NCBI GenBank assembly: GCA_937924895.1
Contig: CALEYP010000106.1
Coordinates: 1 to 14,117 of the forward strand
Direction: 5' to 3'
Origin: an uncultured Alphaproteobacteria bacterium
Lineage (GTDB): Bacteria; Pseudomonadota; Alphaproteobacteria; Puniceispirillales; Puniceispirillaceae
DNA: 14,117 bases
Shown: piece by piece, positions 1 through 7,440 of the stretch
Position numbering within the stretch: position 1 is the first letter of the stretch
Layout: each line of letters begins with the position of its first letter
The notes under the pieces: generated by a model
Seen by the model: only the letters and a program-made list of their open reading frames with translations
What the model was told of the DNA's origin: nothing
Databases searched by the model: none
Position numbers and translations under genes: made by a program

Positions 1-1086
1 TCAGATGGGTTCGGGTTTTTGCGCGCACCTGAATCAAATTATTTGCCTGGGCCCGATGATATTTATGTGTCGCCGTCACAAGTTAAACGATTTGGTTTGC
101 GCACGGGCGATACGGTAGAAGGTGAAATTCGCGCCCCAAAGGATGGTGAGCGTTATTTCGCAATGCTAAAAGTGGAATCAATTAATTTTGAAGATCCTGA
201 AGCGGTGCGTCATCGCATTAATTTCGATAATTTGACACCACTTTATCCGAATGAAAAACTGACATTTGAATTACCATATGACCCAGATCGTAAGGATAAT
301 ACGCCGCGTGTGATTGATTTGATCTCGCCGATGGGTAAGGGGCAAAGAGGGTTGGTTGTGGCGCCGCCACGAACCGGTAAAACGATGATGTTGCAGTCGA
401 TTGCCCATGCGATTTCTGCCAATCATCCGGAAGTCTATTTAATTGTGTTACTGATTGATGAGCGTCCTGAAGAAGTCACGGATATGCAACGCTCTGTGAA
501 TGGGGAAGTGATCTCATCTACTTTTGATGAGCCAGCCTCTCGCCACGTACAAGTCACAGATATGGTGATCGAAAAAGCCAAACGTCTTGTTGAGCATAAA
601 AGAGATGTGGTGATTTTGCTTGATTCTATTACACGTCTCGCCAGAGCCTATAACACAGTTGTGCCGTCTTCTGGGAAAGTTCTCACTGGTGGTGTGGATG
701 CCAATGCCTTACAACGGCCAAAACGGTTCTTTGGTGCTGCAAGAAATATCGAAGAAGGTGGCTCACTTACTATCATCGCGACTGCCTTGGTCGAAACAGG
801 CTCTCGAATGGATGAAGTGATTTTCGAAGAATTTAAAGGTACAGGTAACTCTGAAGTGGTCCTTGATCGCAAATTGTCTGATAAGCGGGTCTTCCCAGCG
901 ATTGATGTGACGAAGTCAGGGACAAGAAAAGAAGAGCTGTTGGTTGAAAAAGGCACATTGTCTAAAATGTGGGTCTTGCGCCGTATTTTGATGCAAATGG
1001 GGCCAGTCGATGCCATGGAATTCTTGCGCGATAAGTTGAAACATTCAAAGACGAATGAAGATTTCTTCGATCAAATGAATAGCTAG
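1..1086 (+). CDS. rho: Transcription termination factor Rho (5' end outside window)
   Basis: Hexameric RNA-dependent ATPase that loads on nascent RNA and terminates transcription. The frame is open from base 1, and the first visible residues (SDGFGFLRAP) are the RNP1 motif of the primary RNA-binding domain, near residue 60 in E. coli Rho. About 60 N-terminal residues therefore lie upstream, and the TTG at base 19 is not the start. Numbering from base 1, 361 residues are visible: RNA-binding fold to about residue 55, Walker A APPRTGKT (121-128), Walker B VVILLD (203-208), Q-loop LTGGVDANAL (228-237), R-loop KGTGN (279-283) and the arginine-finger segment SGTRKEEL. The C-terminus (NEDFFDQMNS) matches the family end, so the gene is complete on this side. 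It converges on ogt 8 bases downstream and is followed by a hairpin terminator. Identification is secure. Confidence 0.97.
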   Translation, partial: SDGFGFLRAPESNYLPGPDDIYVSPSQVKRFGLRTGDTVEGEIRAPKDGERYFAMLKVESINFEDPEAVRHRINFDNLTPLYPNEKLTFELPYDPDRKDNTPRVIDLISPMGKGQRGLVVAPPRTGKTMMLQSIAHAISANHPEVYLIVLLIDERPEEVTDMQRSVNGEVISSTFDEPASRHVQVTDMVIEKAKRLVEHKRDVVILLDSITRLARAYNTVVPSSGKVLTGGVDANALQRPKRFFGAARNIEEGGSLTIIATALVETGSRMDEVIFEEFKGTGNSEVVLDRKLSDKRVFPAIDVTKSGTRKEELLVEKGTLSKMWVLRRILMQMGPVDAMEFLRDKLKHSKTNEDFFDQMNS

Positions 1087-1094
1087 GCTGTCTT

Positions 1095-1604
1095 TTAGCT
1101 GGTTTGTTTAAGCCCTGCTTCTAAATCAAGCAGGGCTTTTTTACGTGCGATATTGGCTGGGCTATCTGGTCTGGTTCTGTCACCGCCCGAATAGCGTGTG
1201 AAAGTGGCATCTGTCCCAATCACGCGATGACAGGGGATTATGATGGGGAGGGGATTGCGCTGGCACGCTGAACCAGCGGCACGTGCGGCTTTTTCATTAC
1301 CCCAAGCGCGGGCAAGATCTCGGTAACTGTGCACTTCCCCATAAGGAATAGCTGCGATGTGAGCAAGCCAGTGTTGCAGCTTCGCTGTCACGGCGTCTGG
1401 TGATAGTGGCAGGGTGAAATCCCGCAACTCGCCAGAGAGATATGCTTGGACTTGGCGTGATGTTTCACGTGAAACACCATTTTCCTGATCGCTTATTGGA
1501 AACGGTGTCTGTTCCCAATCAAGCCGTAATAAACCCCTCTCATCAGATATTGCGCGCATATGGCCCATCTTGGTAGGAAATGTTGTGGCAAAGAGTTGTT
1601 TCAT
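1095..1604 (-). CDS. ogt: Methylated-DNA--protein-cysteine S-methyltransferase
   Basis: Suicide DNA-repair protein that moves the alkyl group from O6-alkylguanine (and O4-alkylthymine) to its own cysteine. The acceptor motif is IIIPCHRVIG with Cys125. It is preceded by the DNA-binding segment PYGEVHSYRDLA (87-98) and by the conserved RNPLP just before the acceptor. At 169 residues it is a usual length for the Ogt/AdaB class, with no AdaA-type N-terminal domain. After YSGG (138-141) there are about 10 more residues than usual before the closing RKKALLDLE; the frame stays intact, so this is a loop insertion and not a frameshift. A Shine-Dalgarno AGGGAGG lies 5-6 bases upstream of the ATG. The gene is divergent from mnmE and convergent with rho. 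It carries a parS site in codons 44-48 and the rho terminator in its last codons. The symbol could equally be adaB or mgt. Confidence 0.93.
   Translation of the reverse strand: MKQLFATTFPTKMGHMRAISDERGLLRLDWEQTPFPISDQENGVSRETSRQVQAYLSGELRDFTLPLSPDAVTAKLQHWLAHIAAIPYGEVHSYRDLARAWGNEKAARAAGSACQRNPLPIIIPCHRVIGTDATFTRYSGGDRTRPDSPANIARKKALLDLEAGLKQTS
1110..1142 (+). terminator. Intrinsic terminator of rho, inside ogt coding sequence
   Basis: A perfect inverted repeat, AGCCCTGCTT (1111-1120) with AAGCAGGGCT (1128-1137) and one extra A-T pair outside, encloses a 7-base loop and is followed by a run of six T (1137-1142). On the minus strand no T-run follows the stem, so it should work in the rho direction only. 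It lies wholly within the last codons of ogt (Ogt residues 155-165). Confidence 0.9.
1461..1476. other. parS: parS centromere site 1 (inside ogt)
   Basis: TGTTTCACGTGAAACA, a perfect 16-bp palindrome identical to the widely conserved chromosomal parS consensus bound by ParB/Spo0J. It lies in codons 44-48 of ogt and is read there as VSRET. parB itself begins about 5 kb away. Confidence 0.95.
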
Positions 1605-1666
1605 TCCAGCCTCCCTCTATGATAAGAGCGTATCATGATTCATAAATAGACTGAAGGTGCCACGAT
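1605..1666. promoter_or_regulatory. Divergent ogt/mnmE spacer with inverted repeat
   Basis: This 62-base spacer must carry both divergent promoters unless one lies inside a gene. It contains a perfect inverted repeat, ATGATA (1619-1624) and TATCAT (1631-1636) separated by 6 bases, centred between the genes and suited to a dimeric regulator. Next to it is one GANTC site (GATTC, 1637-1641), the CcrM methylation target in alphaproteobacteria. No clear -35/-10 pair is recognisable. The mnmE ribosome site AAGGTG lies 7 bases before its ATG. Confidence 0.4.
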
Positions 1667-3001
1667 ATGGCTCAGAAAGCGGATACAATTTTTGCGCTGG
1701 CGACGCCGCCTGGTCAATCAGCTATTGCTGTATTTCGGATATCTGGGCCAGCGGCACAACAGGTTGGTGTCGCGTTAAGTGGGAAGGAGCTACAACACCG
1801 CCTAGCCATGCCAGCATTATTGTCAGATGATGAGGGTCATTTATTGGATGAAGCCGTGCTTGTTTATTTTGAAGGACCGCATAGTGCGACGGGGGAAGAT
1901 ACGCTTGAAATTCAATGCCATGGCTCACTTGCTGTGTGTGATGCCGTCGCTGAATATTTAAGAGGTAAGACAGGATTACGTCCAGCTGGTCCCGGTGAAT
2001 TTACTCAACGCGCCTTTGCCAATGGAAAGCTTGATTTAACAAGCGTGGAAGGTTTAGCAGATTTGATTGATGCGCAAACCGAAACGCAGCGTCAGCAAGC
2101 ATTATCACAGCTAAAAGGTGGCCTGCGTCGGCAGGCAGAAGCGTGGCGACATGATATTATTTCCCTTGTGGGGCGTTTGGAATCAGTGATTGATTTCGCT
2201 GATGAAGAGTTACCAGATACAGTGCTCACTGAGATCATCGATAAGAGACAGGCACTGATTGATAGAATTGCTCAAGAATTAGATGATGGGCGACGCGGGG
2301 AAATTATTCGCCATGGGTTGGTGGCTACGTTACTAGGGCCGGTTAATGCAGGGAAGTCGACGGCTTTGAATGCGCTTGCAAAACGGCCCGCAGCTATCGT
2401 ATCTAACGAGGCAGGCACCACCAGAGATATTGTTGAAGTGCGGCTATCGATGGCAGGGATTGCCCTAAGTATCCTGGATACGGCCGGTATTAGAGAGACT
2501 GACGGTGCGATTGAACAAATTGGAATTGCCCGCGCCCAGGAGGCGGCAGGTGAGAGTGATCTTGTCATTTTGATTATGGATGGCAGCCAGCCCAACTGGG
2601 TAGAAGAGGCGCAGAGACTGGTAAAAGATGTAACCGGCCCTGTCATAAGAGTGATGAATAAAGCAGATTGTGCCGTCGAAGACGCACCTGAGGGCTATTT
2701 ATCCTTATCGCTTCACCAAGAGGCAGATATTCAGCAATTAGAAGATGCCATAATCGCTGTGTTAAAACCGCTCAATCGTGATGGCGCCTCCAGCCTTATT
2801 ACACGGCAGCGCCATCGTGATTTATTAACGAAAACAGTGTCAGCGCTAGAGGAGTCTCGGCAGGCCTCATTAGAGTTTGAACCAGAATTAGTGGCCGAAT
2901 CTCTACGACAAGCCAGCCACGCTTTGGCACAATTAACGGGTCATATTGATGTGGAAGATATATTAGGCGATATTTTCTCATCCTTCTGTATTGGAAAATA
3001 A
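1667..3001 (+). CDS. mnmE: tRNA uridine-5-carboxymethylaminomethyl modification GTPase MnmE
   Basis: Potassium-dependent GTPase that, with MnmG, installs the carboxymethylaminomethyl (or aminomethyl) group at C5 of wobble U34 in certain tRNAs. It has 444 residues against 454 in E. coli. The N-terminal tetrahydrofolate-binding domain begins DTIFALATPPGQSAIAVFRI and includes PGEFTQRAFANGKLDL (109-124). The inserted G domain has G1 GPVNAGKS (224-231), G2 GTTRD (250-254), G3 DTAG (271-274) and G4 NKAD (331-334). The C-terminus is FCIGK with the conserved Cys441. G1 differs from the common GRPNAGKS in two non-catalytic positions but keeps the GxxxxGKS core. Its partner mnmG follows after 112 bases holding parS site 2. 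Identification is secure. Confidence 0.97.
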   Translation: MAQKADTIFALATPPGQSAIAVFRISGPAAQQVGVALSGKELQHRLAMPALLSDDEGHLLDEAVLVYFEGPHSATGEDTLEIQCHGSLAVCDAVAEYLRGKTGLRPAGPGEFTQRAFANGKLDLTSVEGLADLIDAQTETQRQQALSQLKGGLRRQAEAWRHDIISLVGRLESVIDFADEELPDTVLTEIIDKRQALIDRIAQELDDGRRGEIIRHGLVATLLGPVNAGKSTALNALAKRPAAIVSNEAGTTRDIVEVRLSMAGIALSILDTAGIRETDGAIEQIGIARAQEAAGESDLVILIMDGSQPNWVEEAQRLVKDVTGPVIRVMNKADCAVEDAPEGYLSLSLHQEADIQQLEDAIIAVLKPLNRDGASSLITRQRHRDLLTKTVSALEESRQASLEFEPELVAESLRQASHALAQLTGHIDVEDILGDIFSSFCIGK

Positions 3002-3083
3002 TCATGCCGCTTCCTGCCGAAACATGATATAGAGCGGGTATGCGATGAGTGAGGTGGGGTTGATGCGCTAGGAGGCGCGCCCT

Positions 3084-3099
3084 TGTTTCACGTGAAACA
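3084..3099. other. parS: parS centromere site 2 (mnmE-mnmG spacer)
   Basis: A second perfect copy of TGTTTCACGTGAAACA, ending 14 bases before the mnmG ATG. This is the only non-coding copy in the window. ParB bound here would sit over the mnmG leader and perhaps over a promoter; the rest of the 112-base spacer shows no clear promoter or terminator. Confidence 0.95.
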
Positions 3100-3113
3100 T
3101 ATGAGTTGAGTTT

Positions 3114-5009
3114 ATGATGAAATCATTTGATGTCATTATTATTGGCGGCGGTCATGCCGGTACTGAAGCCGCAGCAGCTTCTGCACGGATGGGGGCACAA
3201 ACGGCGCTCGTCACTATGAAGGCGGATAAAATTGGCGAGATGTCTTGCAACCCCGCCATTGGGGGGTTGGGCAAAGGCCATCTTGTCCGCGAGATTGATG
3301 CGCTTGATGGATTAATGGCGCGCGCCATTGACCAGGCAGGAATTCAATTCCGTATGTTAAATCGGTCACGAGGACCAGCGGTTCATGGACCGCGTGCCCA
3401 AGCTGACCGCGCGTTATATCGCAGCGCTATCCAAGCGCTTTTGGCGGAACAAGAGAATCTGTCTATCATTGAAGGGGCAGCGGCATCTTTCTTATTCGAT
3501 AAGGGCGCTGTGTGCGGCATCGTCACAGAAGATGGCGCAGAACTGCGTGCTGGCGCCATTGTTCTGACGACAGGTACATTTTTGGGCGGTCTCATTCATC
3601 TGGGCGCAGAACGCACACCGGCCGGCCGTGTCGGAGAAGCCCCATCTAATGAGTTGTCAGCAGCATTGCATGCTCTTGATTTACCATTGGGGCGCTTGAA
3701 AACAGGCACACCTGCACGGTTAGATCAGCGGACAATTGATTGGGATAGTCTTGAAAAGCAACCAGCAGATAATCCTCCAATTCCCTTTTCTAGCCTAACA
3801 GATAAAATTCGTGTCCCCCAGATTGACTGTGCCATCACGCGCACCACGGCGGAAACACATCGTATTATTCAAGAATCTATCCATTTATCCGCGGTTTATT
3901 CGGGTCAGATACAAGGGACAGGGCCGCGCTATTGCCCTTCCATTGAAGATAAGATCCATCGCTTTGCTGATAAGGAATCTCATCAAATTTTCCTAGAGCC
4001 TGAAGGATTAGACGATCCCACCATTTATCCGAATGGCATTTCAACAAGCCTGCCGCGCGATGTACAGGATGCGATGATTGCCTCTATCCCAGGGTTGGAA
4101 TCAGCTAAAATTCTTCAATATGGTTATGCCATTGAGTATGATTTTATTGATCCTCGAGCCCTACGTCGCACGCTGGAATTGAAGAAATGCCCTAATCTTT
4201 ACCTGGCGGGTCAAATTAATGGTACGACTGGCTATGAAGAAGCAGGGGCCCAAGGCCTGATTGCCGGTGTAAATGCGGCTTTACGTGCCTCAGGCTCAGA
4301 TAAGATGTTTATATTAGATAGAGCTGATGCCTATATTGGTGTGATGATTGATGACCTCATCACGAAAGGGGCACCAGAACCCTACCGCATGTTTACGTCT
4401 CGCGCAGAATATCGCTTATTATTACGGGCAGACAACGCTGATCAGCGCCTCACAGATAAAGGGGTAGCAATTGGTGTGGTGGGTCAGAGTCGGGCCGCAC
4501 ATTGGCAGGCCAAATCAGAGTCTCTTCGGTCTGCCAAGACCCTCCTAACATCAGTGAGTGCCGGGTCAAAAGCCTTACGAGATGCAGATTTGCCACCACC
4601 GCGTGATGGGCGGCGGCGCACCGCAGCAGATATGTTAACTCTGGAAGGGATCACTATCCAAGCCTGTACCAGATTATGGCCAGAACTATCTGCTATTCCT
4701 GAGGCGTTGCATAGCCAACTGGAAACTGATCAGAGATATCAGGGTTATTTAAGCCGCCAATTGGCTGATATCGAAGCCATGCGTAAGGATGAAAATGTCG
4801 TTATTCCTGATGATATGCGCTATGAAGCCATTGGCGGCCTATCAGCAGAATCAATCGATTTATTACAACGCTATGAACCAGAAACATTAGGGCAGGCTAG
4901 CCGGATTCCAGGCTTAACACCGGCGGCGCTAGTCGCTGTATTGCGCCATCTCCGTGCAGATGATGCGGCCGCGCGAGGATCATCGGCTTCGCTTTCACAT
5001 TCAGGATAA
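3114..5009 (+). CDS. mnmG: tRNA uridine-5-carboxymethylaminomethyl modification enzyme MnmG (GidA)
   Basis: FAD- and NADH-dependent partner of MnmE in wobble-uridine modification. Its 631 residues match E. coli (629). Visible are the FAD dinucleotide motif IIIGGGHAGTEAA (8-20), the conserved GEMSCNPAIGG (41-51) with Cys45, the second cysteine motif GPRYCPSIEDK (270-280) with Cys274, YDFIDPR (342-348), LAGQINGTTGYEEAGAQGL (364-382) and TSRAEYRLLLRADNAD (428-443). The C-terminal helical domain that meets MnmE and tRNA is present, with YEAIGGLS and RIPGLTPAA. Two adjacent ATG codons (3114 and 3117) could start it, and the ribosome site is weak (TGAG), so the start is uncertain by one codon. The stop is 6 bases before rsmG, which implies co-transcription. 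Confidence 0.97.
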   Translation: MMKSFDVIIIGGGHAGTEAAAASARMGAQTALVTMKADKIGEMSCNPAIGGLGKGHLVREIDALDGLMARAIDQAGIQFRMLNRSRGPAVHGPRAQADRALYRSAIQALLAEQENLSIIEGAAASFLFDKGAVCGIVTEDGAELRAGAIVLTTGTFLGGLIHLGAERTPAGRVGEAPSNELSAALHALDLPLGRLKTGTPARLDQRTIDWDSLEKQPADNPPIPFSSLTDKIRVPQIDCAITRTTAETHRIIQESIHLSAVYSGQIQGTGPRYCPSIEDKIHRFADKESHQIFLEPEGLDDPTIYPNGISTSLPRDVQDAMIASIPGLESAKILQYGYAIEYDFIDPRALRRTLELKKCPNLYLAGQINGTTGYEEAGAQGLIAGVNAALRASGSDKMFILDRADAYIGVMIDDLITKGAPEPYRMFTSRAEYRLLLRADNADQRLTDKGVAIGVVGQSRAAHWQAKSESLRSAKTLLTSVSAGSKALRDADLPPPRDGRRRTAADMLTLEGITIQACTRLWPELSAIPEALHSQLETDQRYQGYLSRQLADIEAMRKDENVVIPDDMRYEAIGGLSAESIDLLQRYEPETLGQASRIPGLTPAALVAVLRHLRADDAAARGSSASLSHSG

Positions 5010-5015
5010 TCTGTC

Positions 5016-5660
5016 ATGTCTTCCTCGCATCACTGGACCGCGCAACGTGTGAAAGATCATATTCATGAGCAGTATCATGTTTCACGTGAAACATGTGACA
5101 AGCTTGATATCTATGTTGCGCTTCTTCTGAAATGGCAGCATTCAATCAACCTCATTTCGCCGAAGACAATCTCAGAGGTGTTGGAGCGTCATATTCTAGA
5201 TTGTGCGCAGCTATTGCAGTATCTTCCGCCCGAACCATCTCGGCTGTTAGATTGTGGTAGTGGCGCTGGTCTACCAGCTGTGATTTTGGCAGCTCTGACG
5301 CCGCATCAGGTGGAGATGGTAGAATCAGATACGCGCAAATGTGCCTTCATGCAGACGGCATTGCGTGAAATGGGTGTCACAGCCACCATCCATAATGAAA
5401 GATTAGAAACATTATCATTCAGAGATGCAGATATCATTACCGCACGTGCCTTTGCGCCTCTTGATCGTTTGCTTGATTGGACAAAAGACCAGCATAAGGA
5501 CGGGCAAATATTCTGGCTCCAAAAAGGCCGAATGATAAATGAAGAATTGACCAAAATCCCCAATTCCCACACTATAGACCAACAACAATTTCCTAGCCTT
5601 GTCGCGGGTGATGGTGTGATATTACGATTAACACGGCAAATTATGGCGCCGTCACTCTAG
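5016..5660 (+). CDS. rsmG: 16S rRNA (guanine-N7) methyltransferase RsmG (GidB)
   Basis: SAM-dependent enzyme that methylates N7 of G527 (E. coli numbering) in the 530 loop of 16S rRNA. Its loss is known to give low-level streptomycin resistance in several bacteria. It has 214 residues, the usual length. Motifs: RHILDCAQLL (58-67), SAM-binding motif I LLDCGSGAGLP (77-87), VESDTRKCAFM (102-112), ARAFAPLDRLLDW (143-155) and LQKG (168-171). The SAM loop has AGLPAV where AGFPG is usual, a mild change. AGGA lies about 9 bases upstream of the ATG. The gene is tightly coupled to mnmG and is followed 17 bases later by the parA ATG. Codons 22-26 (VSRET) are the third parS site. Confidence 0.96.
   Translation: MSSSHHWTAQRVKDHIHEQYHVSRETCDKLDIYVALLLKWQHSINLISPKTISEVLERHILDCAQLLQYLPPEPSRLLDCGSGAGLPAVILAALTPHQVEMVESDTRKCAFMQTALREMGVTATIHNERLETLSFRDADIITARAFAPLDRLLDWTKDQHKDGQIFWLQKGRMINEELTKIPNSHTIDQQQFPSLVAGDGVILRLTRQIMAPSL
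5078..5093. other. parS: parS centromere site 3 (inside rsmG)
   Basis: A third perfect TGTTTCACGTGAAACA, here extended by A and T to an 18-bp palindrome (5077-5094). It occupies codons 22-26 of rsmG, about 0.6 kb before parA and 1.4 kb before parB. Centre-to-centre distances between the three sites are about 1.6 and 2.0 kb. Confidence 0.95.
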
Positions 5661-5677
5661 TTAAGGTGGGGAACCAG

Positions 5678-6460
5678 ATGACTAAGATTATAGCCATAGC
5701 CAACCAAAAAGGTGGCGTAGGCAAAACCACAACATCTGTGAATCTCTCCACAGCGCTGGCGGCTTGTGGTCATAAGGTCCTGTTGATTGATTTTGACCCG
5801 CAGGGCAATGCAAGTACGGGCCTTGGTGTTGATGAGACTGATCGCGAAAAAAACTCATATCGTTTGATTGCTGGCATGGTAGATTTGGCCGATGCCATTT
5901 GCCATTCTATGGTTCCGCATCTTGATATTGTGCCCACTACAATGGATTTATCAGCGGCAGAAGTAGAATTAAGTGACCTTGAAAGACGTGAACATCGCTT
6001 GAAAGACGCGATAAGGGCACTCGATAATTCCTATGATTATGTCTTAATTGATTGCCCGCCATCATTGGGTCTGTTAACCGTAAACGCGCTTTGTGCCGCG
6101 GATTGTGTGATTGTGCCATTGCAATGTGAGTTTTATGCTCTGGAAGGATTGTCTCAATTAGTTCGAACAATTAACGTTGTAAAACAATCATTTAACCCAT
6201 CTTTGTCGCTTCAGGGTATTGTCCTGACCATGTATGATAGCCGCAATAAATTATCAGATATGGTGTCACGGGATGTCCGTGATTATTTTGGCGATGTGGT
6301 CTATCAGACCGTTATTCCGCGCAATGTCCGCATCTCAGAGGCCCCTTCATTTGGGAAGCCTGTCTTAATGTATGACATTAAATCAACTGGGGCACAGGCC
6401 TATGCGGCGCTTGCTGCAGAAATCCTCACTCAAGAAAAGCAATTAGCCAGTGCGTCATAA
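5678..6460 (+). CDS. parA: Chromosome partitioning ATPase ParA (Soj)
   Basis: Deviant Walker-type ATPase that binds DNA non-specifically in its ATP form and moves ParB-parS complexes during origin segregation. The ATG at 5678 is preferred over the in-frame GTG at 5666 because a purine-rich ribosome site (AAGGTGGGG) lies 6 bases before it and the protein then begins MTKIIAIANQKGGVGKTT, as the family does. That gives 260 residues, with deviant Walker A KGGVGKTT (11-18), A' DFDPQG (38-43) and Walker B VLIDCPP (122-128). RNVRISEAPSFGKPV (215-229) is typical of chromosomal Soj/ParA. There is no N-terminal HTH, so it belongs to the chromosomal (type Ib-like) group, not the plasmid P1/F type. parB follows after 26 bases. 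Confidence 0.97.
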   Translation: MTKIIAIANQKGGVGKTTTSVNLSTALAACGHKVLLIDFDPQGNASTGLGVDETDREKNSYRLIAGMVDLADAICHSMVPHLDIVPTTMDLSAAEVELSDLERREHRLKDAIRALDNSYDYVLIDCPPSLGLLTVNALCAADCVIVPLQCEFYALEGLSQLVRTINVVKQSFNPSLSLQGIVLTMYDSRNKLSDMVSRDVRDYFGDVVYQTVIPRNVRISEAPSFGKPVLMYDIKSTGAQAYAALAAEILTQEKQLASAS

Positions 6461-6486
6461 CGTGGCATCGTTGAAAAGGGACCATC

Positions 6487-7440
6487 ATGTCTGAGAGCCA
6501 AAAACCATCTTCCACACAATCAAAGACACAAAAACCAGCTAAAGGCTTGGGACGCGGCTTATCTAGCCTATTAGGTGATGCCGCAGCCTCAGCAGCAATT
6601 GCAAGCCAACCCGCTGGAACGACACCAGAGGCAAGCGCCTCTATGCGTGCCTCTGATATCCGCACTGTGCCTGTGGAGTGGATAAATCCTGGTCCGTGGC
6701 AGCCACGCCGGATATTCCAGCGTCAGGCTTTGGAGGAATTAGCCCAATCCATGCGTCAAAATGGGGTCGTACAACCGATCCTCGTGCGCCCAAACCCTGA
6801 AAAAGCAGGCCGGTTCCAGCTTATTGCGGGGGAAAGACGCTGGCGGGCGGCCCAATTAGCCCAGCTCCATGATATTCCCGCAATTATCCGTGAAATTGAT
6901 GATAAGCAAGCGGCTGAATTCTCTCTTATCGAGAATATTCAACGCCAAGATTTAACGTCAATCGAAGAAGCTTTGGGTTATCGTACTTTGATTGATACAC
7001 ATGGCTATCAACAAGAAGAACTTGCCGGCATTATGGGGAAGTCGCGTCCGCATATCAGCAATATGATGCGATTATTAAATTTGCCAGATAGCGTCCAAAA
7101 AATGCTCTTTGACAGAGAGATTACCGCCGGTCAGGCGCGCCCCCTCATTGGTTTTCCAGAGGCGGAGGAATTGGCCAAAATTGTGCGTGATAAAAAATTA
7201 AGCGCGCGCCAAGTAGAAGCCCTAGTGAAAGAGCATTATGAGCCAAAACCAGCGAGTGAAAAACAAGAAAAAACTAGCGATATCAAGGCTTTAGAAAAAT
7301 TAGCAAAAGAAAAACTGGGCGTGAAATTTGCCATTGATTGGCAAGAGGGGCGCGAAAAAGGGGCGATTAAAATTTCGCTATCAAATTTTGAGCAGCTGAA
7401 TATGGTGTTAGATTTGCTAGGTTTGAATAACCGCGATTAG
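6487..7440 (+). CDS. parB: Chromosome partitioning protein ParB (Spo0J)
   Basis: CTP-dependent DNA clamp that loads at parS and slides outward, forming the segregation complex moved by ParA. It has 317 residues. The N-terminus carries the ParA-contacting motif GLGRGLSSLLGD (20-31). The CTP-binding domain contains GERRWRAAQLAQL (115-127) and ENIQRQDLTSIEEA (149-162). The parS-reading helix-turn-helix spans about 174-195 (QEELAGIMGKSRPHISNMM), and the C-terminal dimerisation segment ends LNMVLDLLGL. A charged linker (about 250-275, rich in Lys and Glu) precedes that domain. The ribosome site AAGGGA lies 5 bases before the ATG. The last base of its stop codon touches the last base of holA on the other strand. 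Its likely target sites are the three parS copies in this window. Confidence 0.97.
   Translation: MSESQKPSSTQSKTQKPAKGLGRGLSSLLGDAAASAAIASQPAGTTPEASASMRASDIRTVPVEWINPGPWQPRRIFQRQALEELAQSMRQNGVVQPILVRPNPEKAGRFQLIAGERRWRAAQLAQLHDIPAIIREIDDKQAAEFSLIENIQRQDLTSIEEALGYRTLIDTHGYQQEELAGIMGKSRPHISNMMRLLNLPDSVQKMLFDREITAGQARPLIGFPEAEELAKIVRDKKLSARQVEALVKEHYEPKPASEKQEKTSDIKALEKLAKEKLGVKFAIDWQEGREKGAIKISLSNFEQLNMVLDLLGLNNRD

Noticed and set aside
19..21. TTG codon as possible start of rho
   Set aside because: The frame is open to base 1 and the residues before it (SDGFGF) are conserved Rho sequence, so the gene simply runs in from outside the window.
3004..3027. Tiny ORF (MPLPAET) between mnmE and mnmG
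   Set aside because: Seven codons, no ribosome site of its own apart from mnmE coding sequence and nothing to support translation.
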